From: Acidovorax soli
GTDB taxonomy: Bacteria; Pseudomonadota; Gammaproteobacteria; Burkholderiales; Burkholderiaceae_C
Reading direction: 5' to 3'
DNA: 64,000 nt
Assembly (NCBI RefSeq): GCF_900107605.1
Contig: NZ_FNQJ01000017.1
Coordinates: forward strand, 18,330 to 82,329
The notes beneath the pieces are model-generated. The model made no database searches. It was not told the DNA's origin and saw only the letters and a list, made by a program, of their open reading frames with translations. The number at the start of each line of letters is the position of its first letter. The first letter of the stretch is position 1. Shown here piece after piece: positions 28,665 to 37,079 of the stretch. Position numbers and translations under genes: made by a program.

Positions 28665-31475
28665 TTATGGTGGCTGCAGCGGTCGCGGCCGCCGTTGGCC
28701 TGTGCCACCCCAGCGCAGGGCGTCTTCGCCCGGTATGGCCAGCGGGTTGCTGGCGGGTTCGGTCAGTGGCGCCAGCAGTGCGTGCAGGTCGGCCTCGCTG
28801 AATTTGACCGCGCCCTCGGCGTCATGCCCCAGCACACCCTGGGCCAGCGCGGCCTTGCTGGCCTGCAGCTCCAGCATGCGTTCTTCGATGCTGCCTTGCA
28901 CCACCAGTTGGTAAACGAACACGGGCTGGTTTTGCCCGATGCGGTGGGCGCGGGCGGTGGCCTGTTCTGCCACGGCGGGGTTCCACCAGGGGTCGAGGTG
29001 GATCACGGTATCCGCCGCCGTGAGGTTCAGGCCCACGCCGCCGGCCTTGAGGCTGGCAAGCAGCATGGGAGCGCTGGCATCATCCTGCGCCTGAAAGCTC
29101 CTGACGACTGCGCCCCGCTGGCGCGGCGGTGTCTGGCCGGTGAGGGTGAGGTAGGGAAGGGCCAGGGTATCGAGCAGCTCGGCCACCAGCGTGAGCATTT
29201 CGGTGAACTGCGAGAACACCAGCACGCGGCGCCCTTCATCGACCAGGGCAGGCAGCAGGTCGGCCAGCAGCTCCAGCTTGGCGCGTTCGGTGCCGGGGTG
29301 GACTTTCGCTCCCTTCACAAGGCGGGGGTCGCAGCAGACCTGGCGCAGCTTGAGCAAGGCGTCCAGGATGGTGATCTGCGCGCCTTCGAAACTCTGCTGT
29401 GCCAGCACGCGGCACACCTGCTGGTCGGCCGTGGTGCGCACGGCCTCGTACAGTTCGCGCTGCTGGCCTTGGAGCTGCACGCGCAGGATGGTTTCGGTGC
29501 GCGGCGGCAGTTCGGTGGCCACGTCCTGCTTGCGGCGGCGCAGGATGAAGGGGCGCACGCGCTGCGACAGCAACTGGGCGCGCAGGGTTTCGCCGTTCTC
29601 CTCGATGGGCTTGCGCCAGCGGGCGTTGAAGCTGCGCACGTCGCCCAGAAAGCCCGGCATCAAAAAGTCGAACTGCGCCCACAGCTCGCCCAGGTGGTTT
29701 TCCAGCGGCGTGCCCGTCAGGCACAGCAGGTGCGGGGCCTGCAGCTTGCGCAGGGCGCGGGCGCTGCGGCTGCCGGCGTTCTTCACCATCTGCGCCTCGT
29801 CCAGGATCAGCAGGTGGAACGGCTGGGTGGCCAGCGCGTCCACATCGCGCCAGAGCAGCGGGTAGGTGGTGAGCACCAGATCGTGCTGGGCGATCTGCAG
29901 GTAGCGCTGGCCGCGATCGGGGCCATGCAGGCTGAGCACGCGCAGGCCCGGAGCCATGCGCGCGGCCTCGGCTTGCCAGTTGAAGAGCAGCGAGGTGGGC
30001 AGCACCACCAGGGCCGGGCGGGTGAGGCGCCCCGCTTCCTTTTCGGTGAGCACATGGGCCAGGGCCTGCGCGGTTTTGCCCAGGCCCATGTCGTCGGCCA
30101 GGATGCCACCCAGGCCTTGTTCGCGCAGGTATTGCAGCCAGGCCAGGCCTTCCAGTTGATAGGGGCGCAGCTGCACCTGCAGGCCCTGCGGGGCGGCCAC
30201 CGGCTGTGGCGTGCCGATAGAGCGCAGGCGCTTGGCAAGCTGCGCCAGGCCCGCATCGCCCTGCAGCTGCCAGTCGTTGTTCCAGCCATTGACCGTGCCC
30301 ACGCGGTGGGCCTGCACCAGAGCGGCACGCAGGGCCTCGATGCGGCGGACCTCCCACGCACCCAGGTGCAGCGGATCGCCTTCCTTGCGCTGGTTGCGTG
30401 TCGGGTCGGTCAGCAGATCGACCATGGCCCCCACGATGGCCTTGAGCGGCCCGGCGGGCGCGTCGATGCGTTGCCCGCCGGGTGTGCGCAGCGAGATGAT
30501 GGCGATGTCGTCGATGGCCGCCATCTGCCGGGCGTTGAGCCAGCGTGCGTCGCGGCGCAGCAGGTCGGCCAGCAGGGGGGCCAGGTCCAGCGTCTGCCCA
30601 TCGATCTCGATGCCCAGGCTGAGCAGCCAGGCGCCTTCGCGCCCGGGCAGCATGTGCTTTTGCACGGGGCGTTGGCGTTTGCTCAGCGGACCATCCATCT
30701 CCTTGCCCAGCAGTTCGCCGGTGTCGGGGGCAATCAGCAGCTTCCAGCGCTGCACGGGCACGCTTTCGTGCGCAAAGCCGGGGTGCACCACCACGCTCCA
30801 GCCTTCGGCGCGCAGTTGGGGGATCTGCTCGGCCCAGAAGTCGCCAAAGTGCGCCTCCTGCGCCAGCGTCCACACGGGGCCGAGGCTGCTGGCGGCAGCG
30901 CGGTGGCGCCATTGCAGCTTGCGCGCATCGACGGGGATCAGGCCCAGGTCCCACACGCGGTCCATGGCGTCGGCCTCGGCGACCAGGTTGCGCTGCAGGC
31001 GCACCACGGGGCCGCCGGTGTCGTAAAGCGCTTCTTCCAGCGCCGGGCGGCTGTTGAGCACGGTGGTGGGTGCGGGTGTCTGCCAGGCTGCACCACTTGG
31101 GGTGCGGTAGGTCCAGTCAATGCGAGCGAGGGTGACGCTGCCGCTGCGCGGGCCGAGCTTTCCGTGCGGCTGCAGGCCCAGCAGACCATCGCCCCGGCCC
31201 AGGGTCTGCAGCGTCAGCCGGGGGCGAAACTGGCCTGGTTCTGCTGCGGCTGTCTGCGCTGGCTCGGCGGGGCGGGCCGGCGGCAAGGCCGCGCCGTCCT
31301 GGCGGAGCAAGGCCATGACGCGGGCCGCGTCCGCATCGGCCAGGGGCGGGAGCCGCTGCAGCGCTGCCGCATCGGCGTGGCTGCGCAGGGCCTCAAGCCA
31401 CATTGCCACCCCCTGCTCACGCAATGCCGGTGCTGGGCGCTTGGGGGAGGGGAGCTTGTCGCCAGCGGAAGCCAT
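28665..31475 (-). CDS. SNF2-family helicase/ATPase
   Basis: A 936-residue Swi2/Snf2 (HepA-like) ATPase. Motif I is DDMGLGKTAQA (about 461), motif II DEAQMVKNAG, motif III LTGTPLEN, motif V GLNLTAADTVIHLDPWWNP and motif VI ARAHRIGQ (about 842). The N-terminal 400 residues are a bacterial extension without a SWIM zinc motif that I can see; many homologs are longer, so the N-terminus may be shortened or the start misplaced. It would translocate along DNA or remodel protein-DNA complexes. Single gene unit. Confidence 0.9.
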   Translation of the reverse strand: MASAGDKLPSPKRPAPALREQGVAMWLEALRSHADAAALQRLPPLADADAARVMALLRQDGAALPPARPAEPAQTAAAEPGQFRPRLTLQTLGRGDGLLGLQPHGKLGPRSGSVTLARIDWTYRTPSGAAWQTPAPTTVLNSRPALEEALYDTGGPVVRLQRNLVAEADAMDRVWDLGLIPVDARKLQWRHRAAASSLGPVWTLAQEAHFGDFWAEQIPQLRAEGWSVVVHPGFAHESVPVQRWKLLIAPDTGELLGKEMDGPLSKRQRPVQKHMLPGREGAWLLSLGIEIDGQTLDLAPLLADLLRRDARWLNARQMAAIDDIAIISLRTPGGQRIDAPAGPLKAIVGAMVDLLTDPTRNQRKEGDPLHLGAWEVRRIEALRAALVQAHRVGTVNGWNNDWQLQGDAGLAQLAKRLRSIGTPQPVAAPQGLQVQLRPYQLEGLAWLQYLREQGLGGILADDMGLGKTAQALAHVLTEKEAGRLTRPALVVLPTSLLFNWQAEAARMAPGLRVLSLHGPDRGQRYLQIAQHDLVLTTYPLLWRDVDALATQPFHLLILDEAQMVKNAGSRSARALRKLQAPHLLCLTGTPLENHLGELWAQFDFLMPGFLGDVRSFNARWRKPIEENGETLRAQLLSQRVRPFILRRRKQDVATELPPRTETILRVQLQGQQRELYEAVRTTADQQVCRVLAQQSFEGAQITILDALLKLRQVCCDPRLVKGAKVHPGTERAKLELLADLLPALVDEGRRVLVFSQFTEMLTLVAELLDTLALPYLTLTGQTPPRQRGAVVRSFQAQDDASAPMLLASLKAGGVGLNLTAADTVIHLDPWWNPAVAEQATARAHRIGQNQPVFVYQLVVQGSIEERMLELQASKAALAQGVLGHDAEGAVKFSEADLHALLAPLTEPASNPLAIPGEDALRWGGTGQRRPRPLQPP

Positions 31476-31569
31476 GGGCCGGGATTTTGCCTTGGACAGG
31501 GGCGCTGCAGGAAAAGGGGGCGCCGGCTTGTGGCGTGACGCGCGTAGCGCGCACCCTGATGAGGATGAA

Positions 31570-31621
31570 AACCGCTGCTTGCCTTTATTGCATCAACGTA
31601 AAAAGCTACTTTTTCAGGAGC
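31570..31621 (-). repeat. Possible degenerate copy of hairpin repeat family A
   Basis: An AT-rich patch (CGCTGCTTGCCTTTATTGCATCAACGTAAAAAGCTACTTTTTCAGGAG) in the gap between two minus-strand genes keeps the GCTGCTTG...CTTTATTG order of family A but its stems have decayed. Weak evidence. Confidence 0.3.
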
Positions 31622-31623
31622 AA

Positions 31624-32118
31624 TCAGCGCGGTGCCGGCAGCCTCAACTGGGACTGTTGCACCACCTGCACGCAATCGCGCAGGTGCTGCTCCCCCAGGT
31701 AGCGCAAGGTGGTGTAGCCCACGGTGGCGGCCACCGCCTGGCCTGCCAGCGGCACATATTTGACCAGCTGCTTTGTCGTGAGACGCAGGCCCACCGCTCG
31801 GGTGGCACGCAGCACCAGTTCCTTGGTGATGAATTTGCCGATCAGCACGGACCCGACCAACGTCACCGCTTTTTGCACCTGCTCGCGCTTGTGCGGGTCG
31901 AGCTGGTCGAGTTGCGCAGGCGTGAGCCCAAACTGGGCATTGACTTGCGGCAGCAGCTGCGAGAGCAGTGCGGCATCTACCGCCCAGTCCAGCCCTGGCA
32001 CCGGCACTGTGCTGGCCACCGCTGCCACCAGGGCGCGGCGGTGCAGCAGGCGGCGGCTGCGCTGCACGGCCGCCGCCAGTTCGGGGTTGCCTGCGGCCAT
32101 TTGCCGGGCGCTTGCCAT
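31624..32118 (-). CDS. Conserved hypothetical protein (EcsC/DUF697-like)
   Basis: A 164-residue protein that I cannot name. It starts MASARQMAAGNPELAAAV; a hydrophobic segment carries VASTVPVPGLDWAVDAALL, and later GSVLIGKFITKELVL and YVPLAGQAVAATVGYTTL. The VPVPGLD motif followed by helices recalls EcsC-like or DUF697 membrane-associated proteins. Start at 32118 gives a full domain without a junk extension. It lies 14 bp from the GlsB-like gene on the same strand, so they are probably cotranscribed. Confidence 0.6.
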   Translation of the reverse strand: MASARQMAAGNPELAAAVQRSRRLLHRRALVAAVASTVPVPGLDWAVDAALLSQLLPQVNAQFGLTPAQLDQLDPHKREQVQKAVTLVGSVLIGKFITKELVLRATRAVGLRLTTKQLVKYVPLAGQAVAATVGYTTLRYLGEQHLRDCVQVVQQSQLRLPAPR

Positions 32119-32132
32119 GGGCTGGCCTGCGA

Positions 32133-32384
32133 TCAGGTCTTGCCTTTGAACAGGCCGTAGATCACCAGCAATACCACCGCGCCCACCACCGAGGCAATCC
32201 AGCCTGCAGCGGCGCCATGCTGGTACCAGCCCATGGCCGTCCCCACGTAACTGGCGAGAAACGAGCCGGCCACGCCCAGCAAGGCGGTCATGATCCAGCC
32301 AAGCTTGTCGTCGCCGGGCTTGACCGCCCGCGCAATGAAGCCAACGACGAGTCCGACGATGAGGGTTCCGAGGATTGACAGCAT
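32133..32384 (-). CDS. GlsB/YeaQ/YmgE-family stress-response membrane protein, copy 2
   Basis: An 83-residue membrane protein paralogous to the one at 27119-27367: LGTLIVGLVVGFIARAVKPG, GWIMTALLGVAGSFLASYVG, GWYQHGAAAGWIASVVGAVVLLVIYG. Three hydrophobic helices. Paired with the EcsC-like gene downstream. Confidence 0.88.
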   Translation of the reverse strand: MLSILGTLIVGLVVGFIARAVKPGDDKLGWIMTALLGVAGSFLASYVGTAMGWYQHGAAAGWIASVVGAVVLLVIYGLFKGKT

Positions 32385-32629
32385 GGCGGCACCTGGTAAT
32401 AAAGATAGGTGCCAATGTATGCCAAATGACCCTGGCGCGTGTGTCAGACAGGGCCTTGTGTTGGCGCAATGGCGAGAAGCACCCAAGGGCGGGCAAAGCC
32501 CATGCATGTGGACATTGTCCGACACCCGGGCGCGCTCGGCACCTGCGCCTTGCCCGGGAGCCGACCTATGGTGGCATCTGTGTCCCGCTTCTAAATTGAC
32601 CTCTTCGGATGAACTCGAAAGGAAATCAC

Positions 32630-33001
32630 ATGAAAAACCATACGTTGTCAGGCCTGCTGGCTGCAACAGTCTGTGCGGTTGCAGGTGTGTTGTCGGTACC
32701 GGTTTGGGCCCAAGGTAGGGGTGAGGCATCGCTGATGCGGGGTGCCGTGCCCGACACCACGGCCCAGCAACGCTACCAGTCGGCCATCCGCGAAGCCGGT
32801 GGCGGGTTGAAGGTCAGTCTGGAAGAATGCAAGGCCATGCCCCCAGGCAAGGAACGCAAGGGCTGTGAAGCTGAGGCACTGTCGCGTTACCAGCAGGACA
32901 TGGCCGACGCCCGTGCCATGCGCAGCAACCCCGACAAGGGACCCGTCAATATCACGGGTGGACCCATTCGAAGCACTGAAACGGTCACTGTGAAGCCCTG
33001 A
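32630..33001 (+). CDS. Small exported hypothetical protein
   Basis: A 123-residue protein with a signal peptide (MKNHTLSGLLAATVCAVAGVLSVPVWA). The mature part is charged, with two cysteines in SLEECKAMPPGKERKGCEAEALSRY, a pattern seen in many small exported beta-proteobacterial proteins of unknown role. Start at 32630 follows AAAGGA. It has no obvious partner. Confidence 0.65.
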   Translation: MKNHTLSGLLAATVCAVAGVLSVPVWAQGRGEASLMRGAVPDTTAQQRYQSAIREAGGGLKVSLEECKAMPPGKERKGCEAEALSRYQQDMADARAMRSNPDKGPVNITGGPIRSTETVTVKP

Positions 33002-33039
33002 CCAGGGTGAGGCCGCAGAGGCTTGCAGCGCTGCAAAGC

Positions 33040-33603
33040 TCAGGGCTGGGCTTTGGCTTCCACGGTGACCCGGCGGGCCCCGTCGAAACGGCGTTGCCAG
33101 TAGGACTGGCGCATGTCTTCGACCCGCACTTCGCTGCCGGTGCGGGGCGAGTGGATGAATTTGCCGTCGCCCACATAGATACCCACATGGCTGAAGGCGC
33201 GGCGCATGGTGTTGAAGAACACCAGATCGCCGGGCTGCAGTTCCTTTTTGTCGATCACCTGGGTGCTGGCGGCCTGCTCATCAGCTCTGCGGGGCAGGAT
33301 CTTGCCCACGGTTTTCTCGTAGACGGTGAGCACGAAGCCGCTGCAGTCAAAGCCGGTTGCCGCACTGGTGCCACCGCGGCGATAGGGTACGCCGATGAAT
33401 CCCATGGCGTTGCTGAGCAGATCTGCGGTGCGGTCGGCGACCACATGGGCTTTGTCTGCCACGGAATGGCGCACGTCATCGAGCTGGGTCAGCAGGCCTT
33501 TATCGGCCAGAAAACGCTCGATATCTTCGGGGGATGCCGCTGCAGGGGCAGCTTGGGCGGCAGAGGCAACGGTGAGGAGTAAGGCGATGAACCAACGGGA
33601 CAT
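33040..33603 (-). CDS. NlpC/P60 (C40) family cell-wall peptidase
   Basis: A 187-residue secreted endopeptidase. Signal peptide MSRWFIALLLTVASAAQA; catalytic domain with the Cys in GFDCSGFVLTVYE, and the His in FSHVGIYVGDGKFIHSPR. GVPYRRGGTSAATGFDCSG is the usual lead-in. It should cleave peptide bonds in peptidoglycan stems. Start at 33603. The next gene is divergent, starting at 33721. Confidence 0.92.
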   Translation of the reverse strand: MSRWFIALLLTVASAAQAAPAAASPEDIERFLADKGLLTQLDDVRHSVADKAHVVADRTADLLSNAMGFIGVPYRRGGTSAATGFDCSGFVLTVYEKTVGKILPRRADEQAASTQVIDKKELQPGDLVFFNTMRRAFSHVGIYVGDGKFIHSPRTGSEVRVEDMRQSYWQRRFDGARRVTVEAKAQP

Positions 33604-33720
33604 GGGTGCGGAGGGTAACACGCTTTTCTTACAGGCCCGGAATCGGGTGTTCTGCGCAAGTTGTTGATTTGAATCGTTTTCCCGTTTCGGCGGCGGCATT
33701 TACGGTGTAGGCTGCTGTCC

Positions 33721-35319
33721 ATGCATATCGAGACCAGCGAACCCCGGGACATGCCTGCTGCACCCGTTTCCACCCAGATTCCATCCCAACTCGCCCTGCG
33801 CCGCGTGGCCATCGACACCTGGCACGAAAACGTTGCCTACCTGCACCGCGATTGCGCGGTGTACCGGGCCGAGGGCTTTCAGGCGCTGTCCAAGATCGAG
33901 GTGCGCGCCAATGGCCGCCACATCCTGGCCACCGTGAACGTGGTGGACGACACCGCCATCGTGGGCTGCCATGAGCTGGGCCTGTCAGAAGACGCCTTTG
34001 CCCAGCTGGATGTGGAAAACGGCCACACCGTGTCGGTCACGCAGGCCGAGCCGCCCGAGTCCATGGGGGCGCTGTTTCGCAAGATTTCTGGCGAGCGCCT
34101 GACGCGGGCGGATTACGCGGCCATCGTGCGCGACATTGCGGGCCACCACTATTCCAAGATCGAGCTGACGGCCTTTGTCGTGGCCTGCCACCGCGATGAG
34201 CTCGACCGCGAAGAGGTGTTCTTCCTGACCGACGCCATGGTGGCCAGCGGCCGACGCCTCGACTGGCATGAACCGCTGGTGGTGGACAAGCACTGCATCG
34301 GCGGCATCCCCGGCAACCGCACGACCATGCTGGTGGTGCCCATCGTGGCGGCCCATGGCATGTTGTGCCCCAAGACATCGTCGCGCGCCATCACCTCGCC
34401 GGCCGGCACGGCCGACACCATGGAGGTGCTGGCCAAGGTGGAGCTGCCGTCCGAGCAGCTGGCCGACATCGTGCGCGACTACCGCGGCTGCCTGGCCTGG
34501 GGTGGCACGGCCAATCTTTCACCGGCCGATGATGTGCTGATTTCGGTGGAGCGCCCGCTGTCCATCGATTCGGCCGGGCAGATGGTGGCCTCCATCCTGT
34601 CCAAGAAGGTGGCCGCCGGCGCCACCCACCTGGTGCTCGATATTCCCATCGGCCCCACGGCCAAGGTGCGCTCCATGCCCGAGGCCCAGCGCTTGCGCCG
34701 CCTGTTTGAATATGTGGCGCGGCGCATGGGCCTGTCGCTGGACGTGGTCATCACCGACGGGCGCCAGCCCGTGGGCAACGGCATCGGTCCGGTGCTGGAG
34801 GCGCGCGACGTCATGCGTGTGCTGCAAAACGACCCCGATGCGCCCAACGACCTGCGGCAGAAATCCTTGCGGCTGGCGGGCCGCCTGATCGAATGCGACC
34901 CCGACGTGCGCGGCGGCGACGGCTACGCCATTGCGCGCGACATTCTCGATTCGGGCCGGGCGCTGCGGCGCATGGAAGAGATCATCGCCGCGCAGGGCAG
35001 CAAGGGGTTCGATCACCTGCATCCGCAGCTGGGGCCACTGACCTTCGAGGTCTGCGCACCCGCCAGCGGCACCGTGGTGGGCATCGACAACTTCCAGATC
35101 GCCCGTGTGGCCCGGCTGGCGGGCGCACCCAAGGTGCAGGGCGCGGGCGTGGACCTGTTGCACAAGCTGGGCGCCACGGTGGCGCAGGGCGATGTGCTGT
35201 ACCGCGTGCATGCCGGCTACCCCGCCGACCTGGAGTTTGCCCGGCAGGCCAGTGTCCGGGACATTGGCTACCGGCTGGGCGCTGCCGACGCCGTGCCCCA
35301 GGTATTTGTGGAGTTCTGA
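33721..35319 (+). CDS. AMP phosphorylase-like / thymidine phosphorylase family 2 enzyme
   Basis: A 532-residue nucleoside/nucleotide phosphorylase. It has the N-terminal extension of about 95 residues and the phosphate site [15 protein letters not shown]...[20 protein letters not shown] found in AMP phosphorylases, where ordinary thymidine phosphorylase has VDKHSTGG and GHTGGTLDK. AMP phosphorylase releases the base from NMPs and makes ribose 1,5-bisphosphate. In bacteria such genes are annotated as thymidine phosphorylase but their substrate is not settled. The next gene, a PRPP-synthetase-like enzyme, follows 2 bp after the stop. Confidence 0.85.
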   Translation: MHIETSEPRDMPAAPVSTQIPSQLALRRVAIDTWHENVAYLHRDCAVYRAEGFQALSKIEVRANGRHILATVNVVDDTAIVGCHELGLSEDAFAQLDVENGHTVSVTQAEPPESMGALFRKISGERLTRADYAAIVRDIAGHHYSKIELTAFVVACHRDELDREEVFFLTDAMVASGRRLDWHEPLVVDKHCIGGIPGNRTTMLVVPIVAAHGMLCPKTSSRAITSPAGTADTMEVLAKVELPSEQLADIVRDYRGCLAWGGTANLSPADDVLISVERPLSIDSAGQMVASILSKKVAAGATHLVLDIPIGPTAKVRSMPEAQRLRRLFEYVARRMGLSLDVVITDGRQPVGNGIGPVLEARDVMRVLQNDPDAPNDLRQKSLRLAGRLIECDPDVRGGDGYAIARDILDSGRALRRMEEIIAAQGSKGFDHLHPQLGPLTFEVCAPASGTVVGIDNFQIARVARLAGAPKVQGAGVDLLHKLGATVAQGDVLYRVHAGYPADLEFARQASVRDIGYRLGAADAVPQVFVEF

Positions 35320-35321
35320 CC

Positions 35322-36269
35322 ATGTTGGCTGACCCATTGCAGGCCTGCCTGCTGCATTTCGATGATGAAACCGATGCCGCCGGGCGACTGGCCCAGGCTG
35401 CGCAATTGCCCGCGAAGATGATCGAGCGCCACCGTTTCCCCGATGGCGAGCTCAAATTGCGGCTGCCGGTGGACGGGGCAGGGCGCCTGCCGCCCCAGGT
35501 AGTGCTGCTGCGCAGCCTGCACGATCCCAACGAGAAACTGGTCGAGCTGCTGCTGGCAGCCCGCGCTGCGCGCACCCTGGGCGCACGGCACATCACGCTG
35601 GTGGCACCCTACCTGGCCTATATGCGGCAGGACATTGCCTTCGCGCCCGGCGAGGTGGTCAGCCAGCAGGTGGTGGGCGGGTTTCTGGCCGGGCTGGTGG
35701 ATGCCGTCATCACGGTCGATCCGCACCTGCACCGGGTGGCGACGCTGCAGGAGGCGATGGCCGTGCCCGATGCCATTGCGCTCAGCGGGGCCGAGCCGCT
35801 GTCCGACCTGATCGCCCGGCGGCGCCCGCACGCCTTGCTGGTCGGGCCCGATGGCGAGTCGGCCCAGTGGATAGCCCAGGCCGCCGTCCGCCATGGCTTT
35901 GACCACGCGGTCTGCACCAAGGTGCGCCACGGTGACCGGGATGTCACGATCGAGCTGCCACCCATCGCCGCCGCAGGGCGCGCCGTGGTGCTGCTCGACG
36001 ACATGGCCAGCACCGGCCGCACCCTGGCGCTGGCCACGCGGCTGCTGCGGGCGGCAGGGGCGGCGTCGGTGGACGTGGCCGTCACCCATGCCCTGTTTGC
36101 CGGCGATGCCCTGCAGGCGCTGAACGACGCCGGTGTAGGCGAGGTTTGGAGCACCGACTGCATTCCCCATGCCAGCAACGCCGTGGCCATGGCCGAACCC
36201 CTGGCGCAGGCGCTCCGGTCGCTGCTGCAGCGCCGAGGCGGGCTGCGACAATCAGCGCCTTTGCCGTGA
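35322..36269 (+). CDS. Divergent ribose-phosphate pyrophosphokinase (PRPP synthetase-like)
   Basis: A 315-residue phosphoribosyltransferase-fold protein. The ATP-side block PYLAYMRQDIAF corresponds to PYFGYARQDR of Prs; the ribose-5-phosphate/PRPP loop is LLDDMASTGRTL. But the Prs signature DLHAxQIQGFF is replaced by DPHLHRVATLQEA, and the catalytic KRR-type loop by TKVRHGDRDV. So it is a paralog, not the housekeeping Prs. Translationally coupled to the phosphorylase upstream (stop and start 2 bp apart), it may turn that enzyme's product, or ribose 5-phosphate derived from it, into PRPP. Confidence 0.8.
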   Translation: MLADPLQACLLHFDDETDAAGRLAQAAQLPAKMIERHRFPDGELKLRLPVDGAGRLPPQVVLLRSLHDPNEKLVELLLAARAARTLGARHITLVAPYLAYMRQDIAFAPGEVVSQQVVGGFLAGLVDAVITVDPHLHRVATLQEAMAVPDAIALSGAEPLSDLIARRRPHALLVGPDGESAQWIAQAAVRHGFDHAVCTKVRHGDRDVTIELPPIAAAGRAVVLLDDMASTGRTLALATRLLRAAGAASVDVAVTHALFAGDALQALNDAGVGEVWSTDCIPHASNAVAMAEPLAQALRSLLQRRGGLRQSAPLP

Positions 36270-36293
36270 ACTGGCCCGTTTCTGAAGGACACC

Positions 36294-36899
36294 ATGCTGC
36301 TCGACGCCTCTGAATCCCAACTCGTTCTGGTGGACTACCAGGAACGCCTGATGCCGGCCATCTTTGAAGGCCCCGCCGTGCTGGCAAATGCGCTGCGCCT
36401 GGCCCAGGTGGCCCGGCTCATGGAGGTGCCCGTGTGGGGCACCGAGCAGAACCCATCGCGCCTGGGTGGCAACGACACTGCGCTGCGCGCCCTGTGCCAG
36501 AACACGCTGGCCAAGATGCACTTCAGCGCCGCCGAAGAAGGCCTGGGCGAATGGCTGCGTCCACCCGCAAAGCCCCAGCAGGGTGGCAATGCCCGCAGCC
36601 TGCCACGCCACCTGCAAAAACCCGCCCAGCAGGCGCCCGAGCGCGGCACCATCGTCATCGCCGGCTGCGAGGCCCATGTGTGCCTGCTGCAGACCGCGCT
36701 GGACCTGATCGAGGATGAGTTCGAAGTGTGGGTGGTGACCGACGCCTGCAGCTCGCGCACCGAGCGCAACCGCGATGCCGCCTTCGACCGGCTGGCCGGT
36801 GCGGGTGCCGAGCTGGTGACCACCGAGATGGTGGCGTTTGAGTGGCTGCGCAGCTGCGAGAACCCGGTGTTCAAGGACGTTCTGGCGCTGGTGAAATAG
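36294..36899 (+). CDS. Isochorismatase-family cysteine hydrolase
   Basis: A 201-residue hydrolase with the family triad: Asp in LVLVDYQERLMP (about residue 14), Lys in TLAKMHFS (about 74) and nucleophilic Cys in IAGCEAHVCLLQTALD (about 125). A stretch of about 30 polar residues (KPQQGGNARS... to PERG) is inserted before the Cys block and looks like a surface loop. It lies 24 bp after the PRPP-synthetase-like gene. Possible substrates include nicotinamide or another amide; if nicotinamide, it would fit a nucleotide-salvage operon, but the sequence does not decide this. Confidence 0.8.
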   Translation: MLLDASESQLVLVDYQERLMPAIFEGPAVLANALRLAQVARLMEVPVWGTEQNPSRLGGNDTALRALCQNTLAKMHFSAAEEGLGEWLRPPAKPQQGGNARSLPRHLQKPAQQAPERGTIVIAGCEAHVCLLQTALDLIEDEFEVWVVTDACSSRTERNRDAAFDRLAGAGAELVTTEMVAFEWLRSCENPVFKDVLALVK

Positions 36900-36924
36900 G
36901 GCGGCTGATCTTTCAGCCTCTTTT

Positions 36925-36975
36925 GGGCCTCCTGCGTTGATACAGCAGGCGCTGCTAGCTATCCAATAAATAGCG
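36925..36975 (-). repeat. Hairpin repeat family A between isochorismatase gene and prpE
   Basis: Minus strand: GCTAT (36974-36970), loop, ATAGC (36962-36958), TAGCAGCG, then CCTGC (36949-36945) with GCAGG (36935-36931), ending GAGGCCC. It keeps the order hairpin 1, GC spacer, hairpin 2. It occupies much of the 180-bp gap. Confidence 0.7.
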
Positions 36976-37079
36976 TATTGATTTCGTTTGTGCGTCAGCT
37001 TCCCGAAAGCCCGTCATGAATAATTATGAATTCAAAACCTGCAGCCCCTGCAGGGCGAGAGATGCCGAGGAGACTCCCC

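Noticed and set aside
28518..31538. 1006-codon open frame on the plus strand opposite the SNF2 helicase gene
   Set aside because: The minus strand carries complete SNF2 motifs I to VI; the plus-strand translation is low complexity (Gln/His/Gly/Ala).
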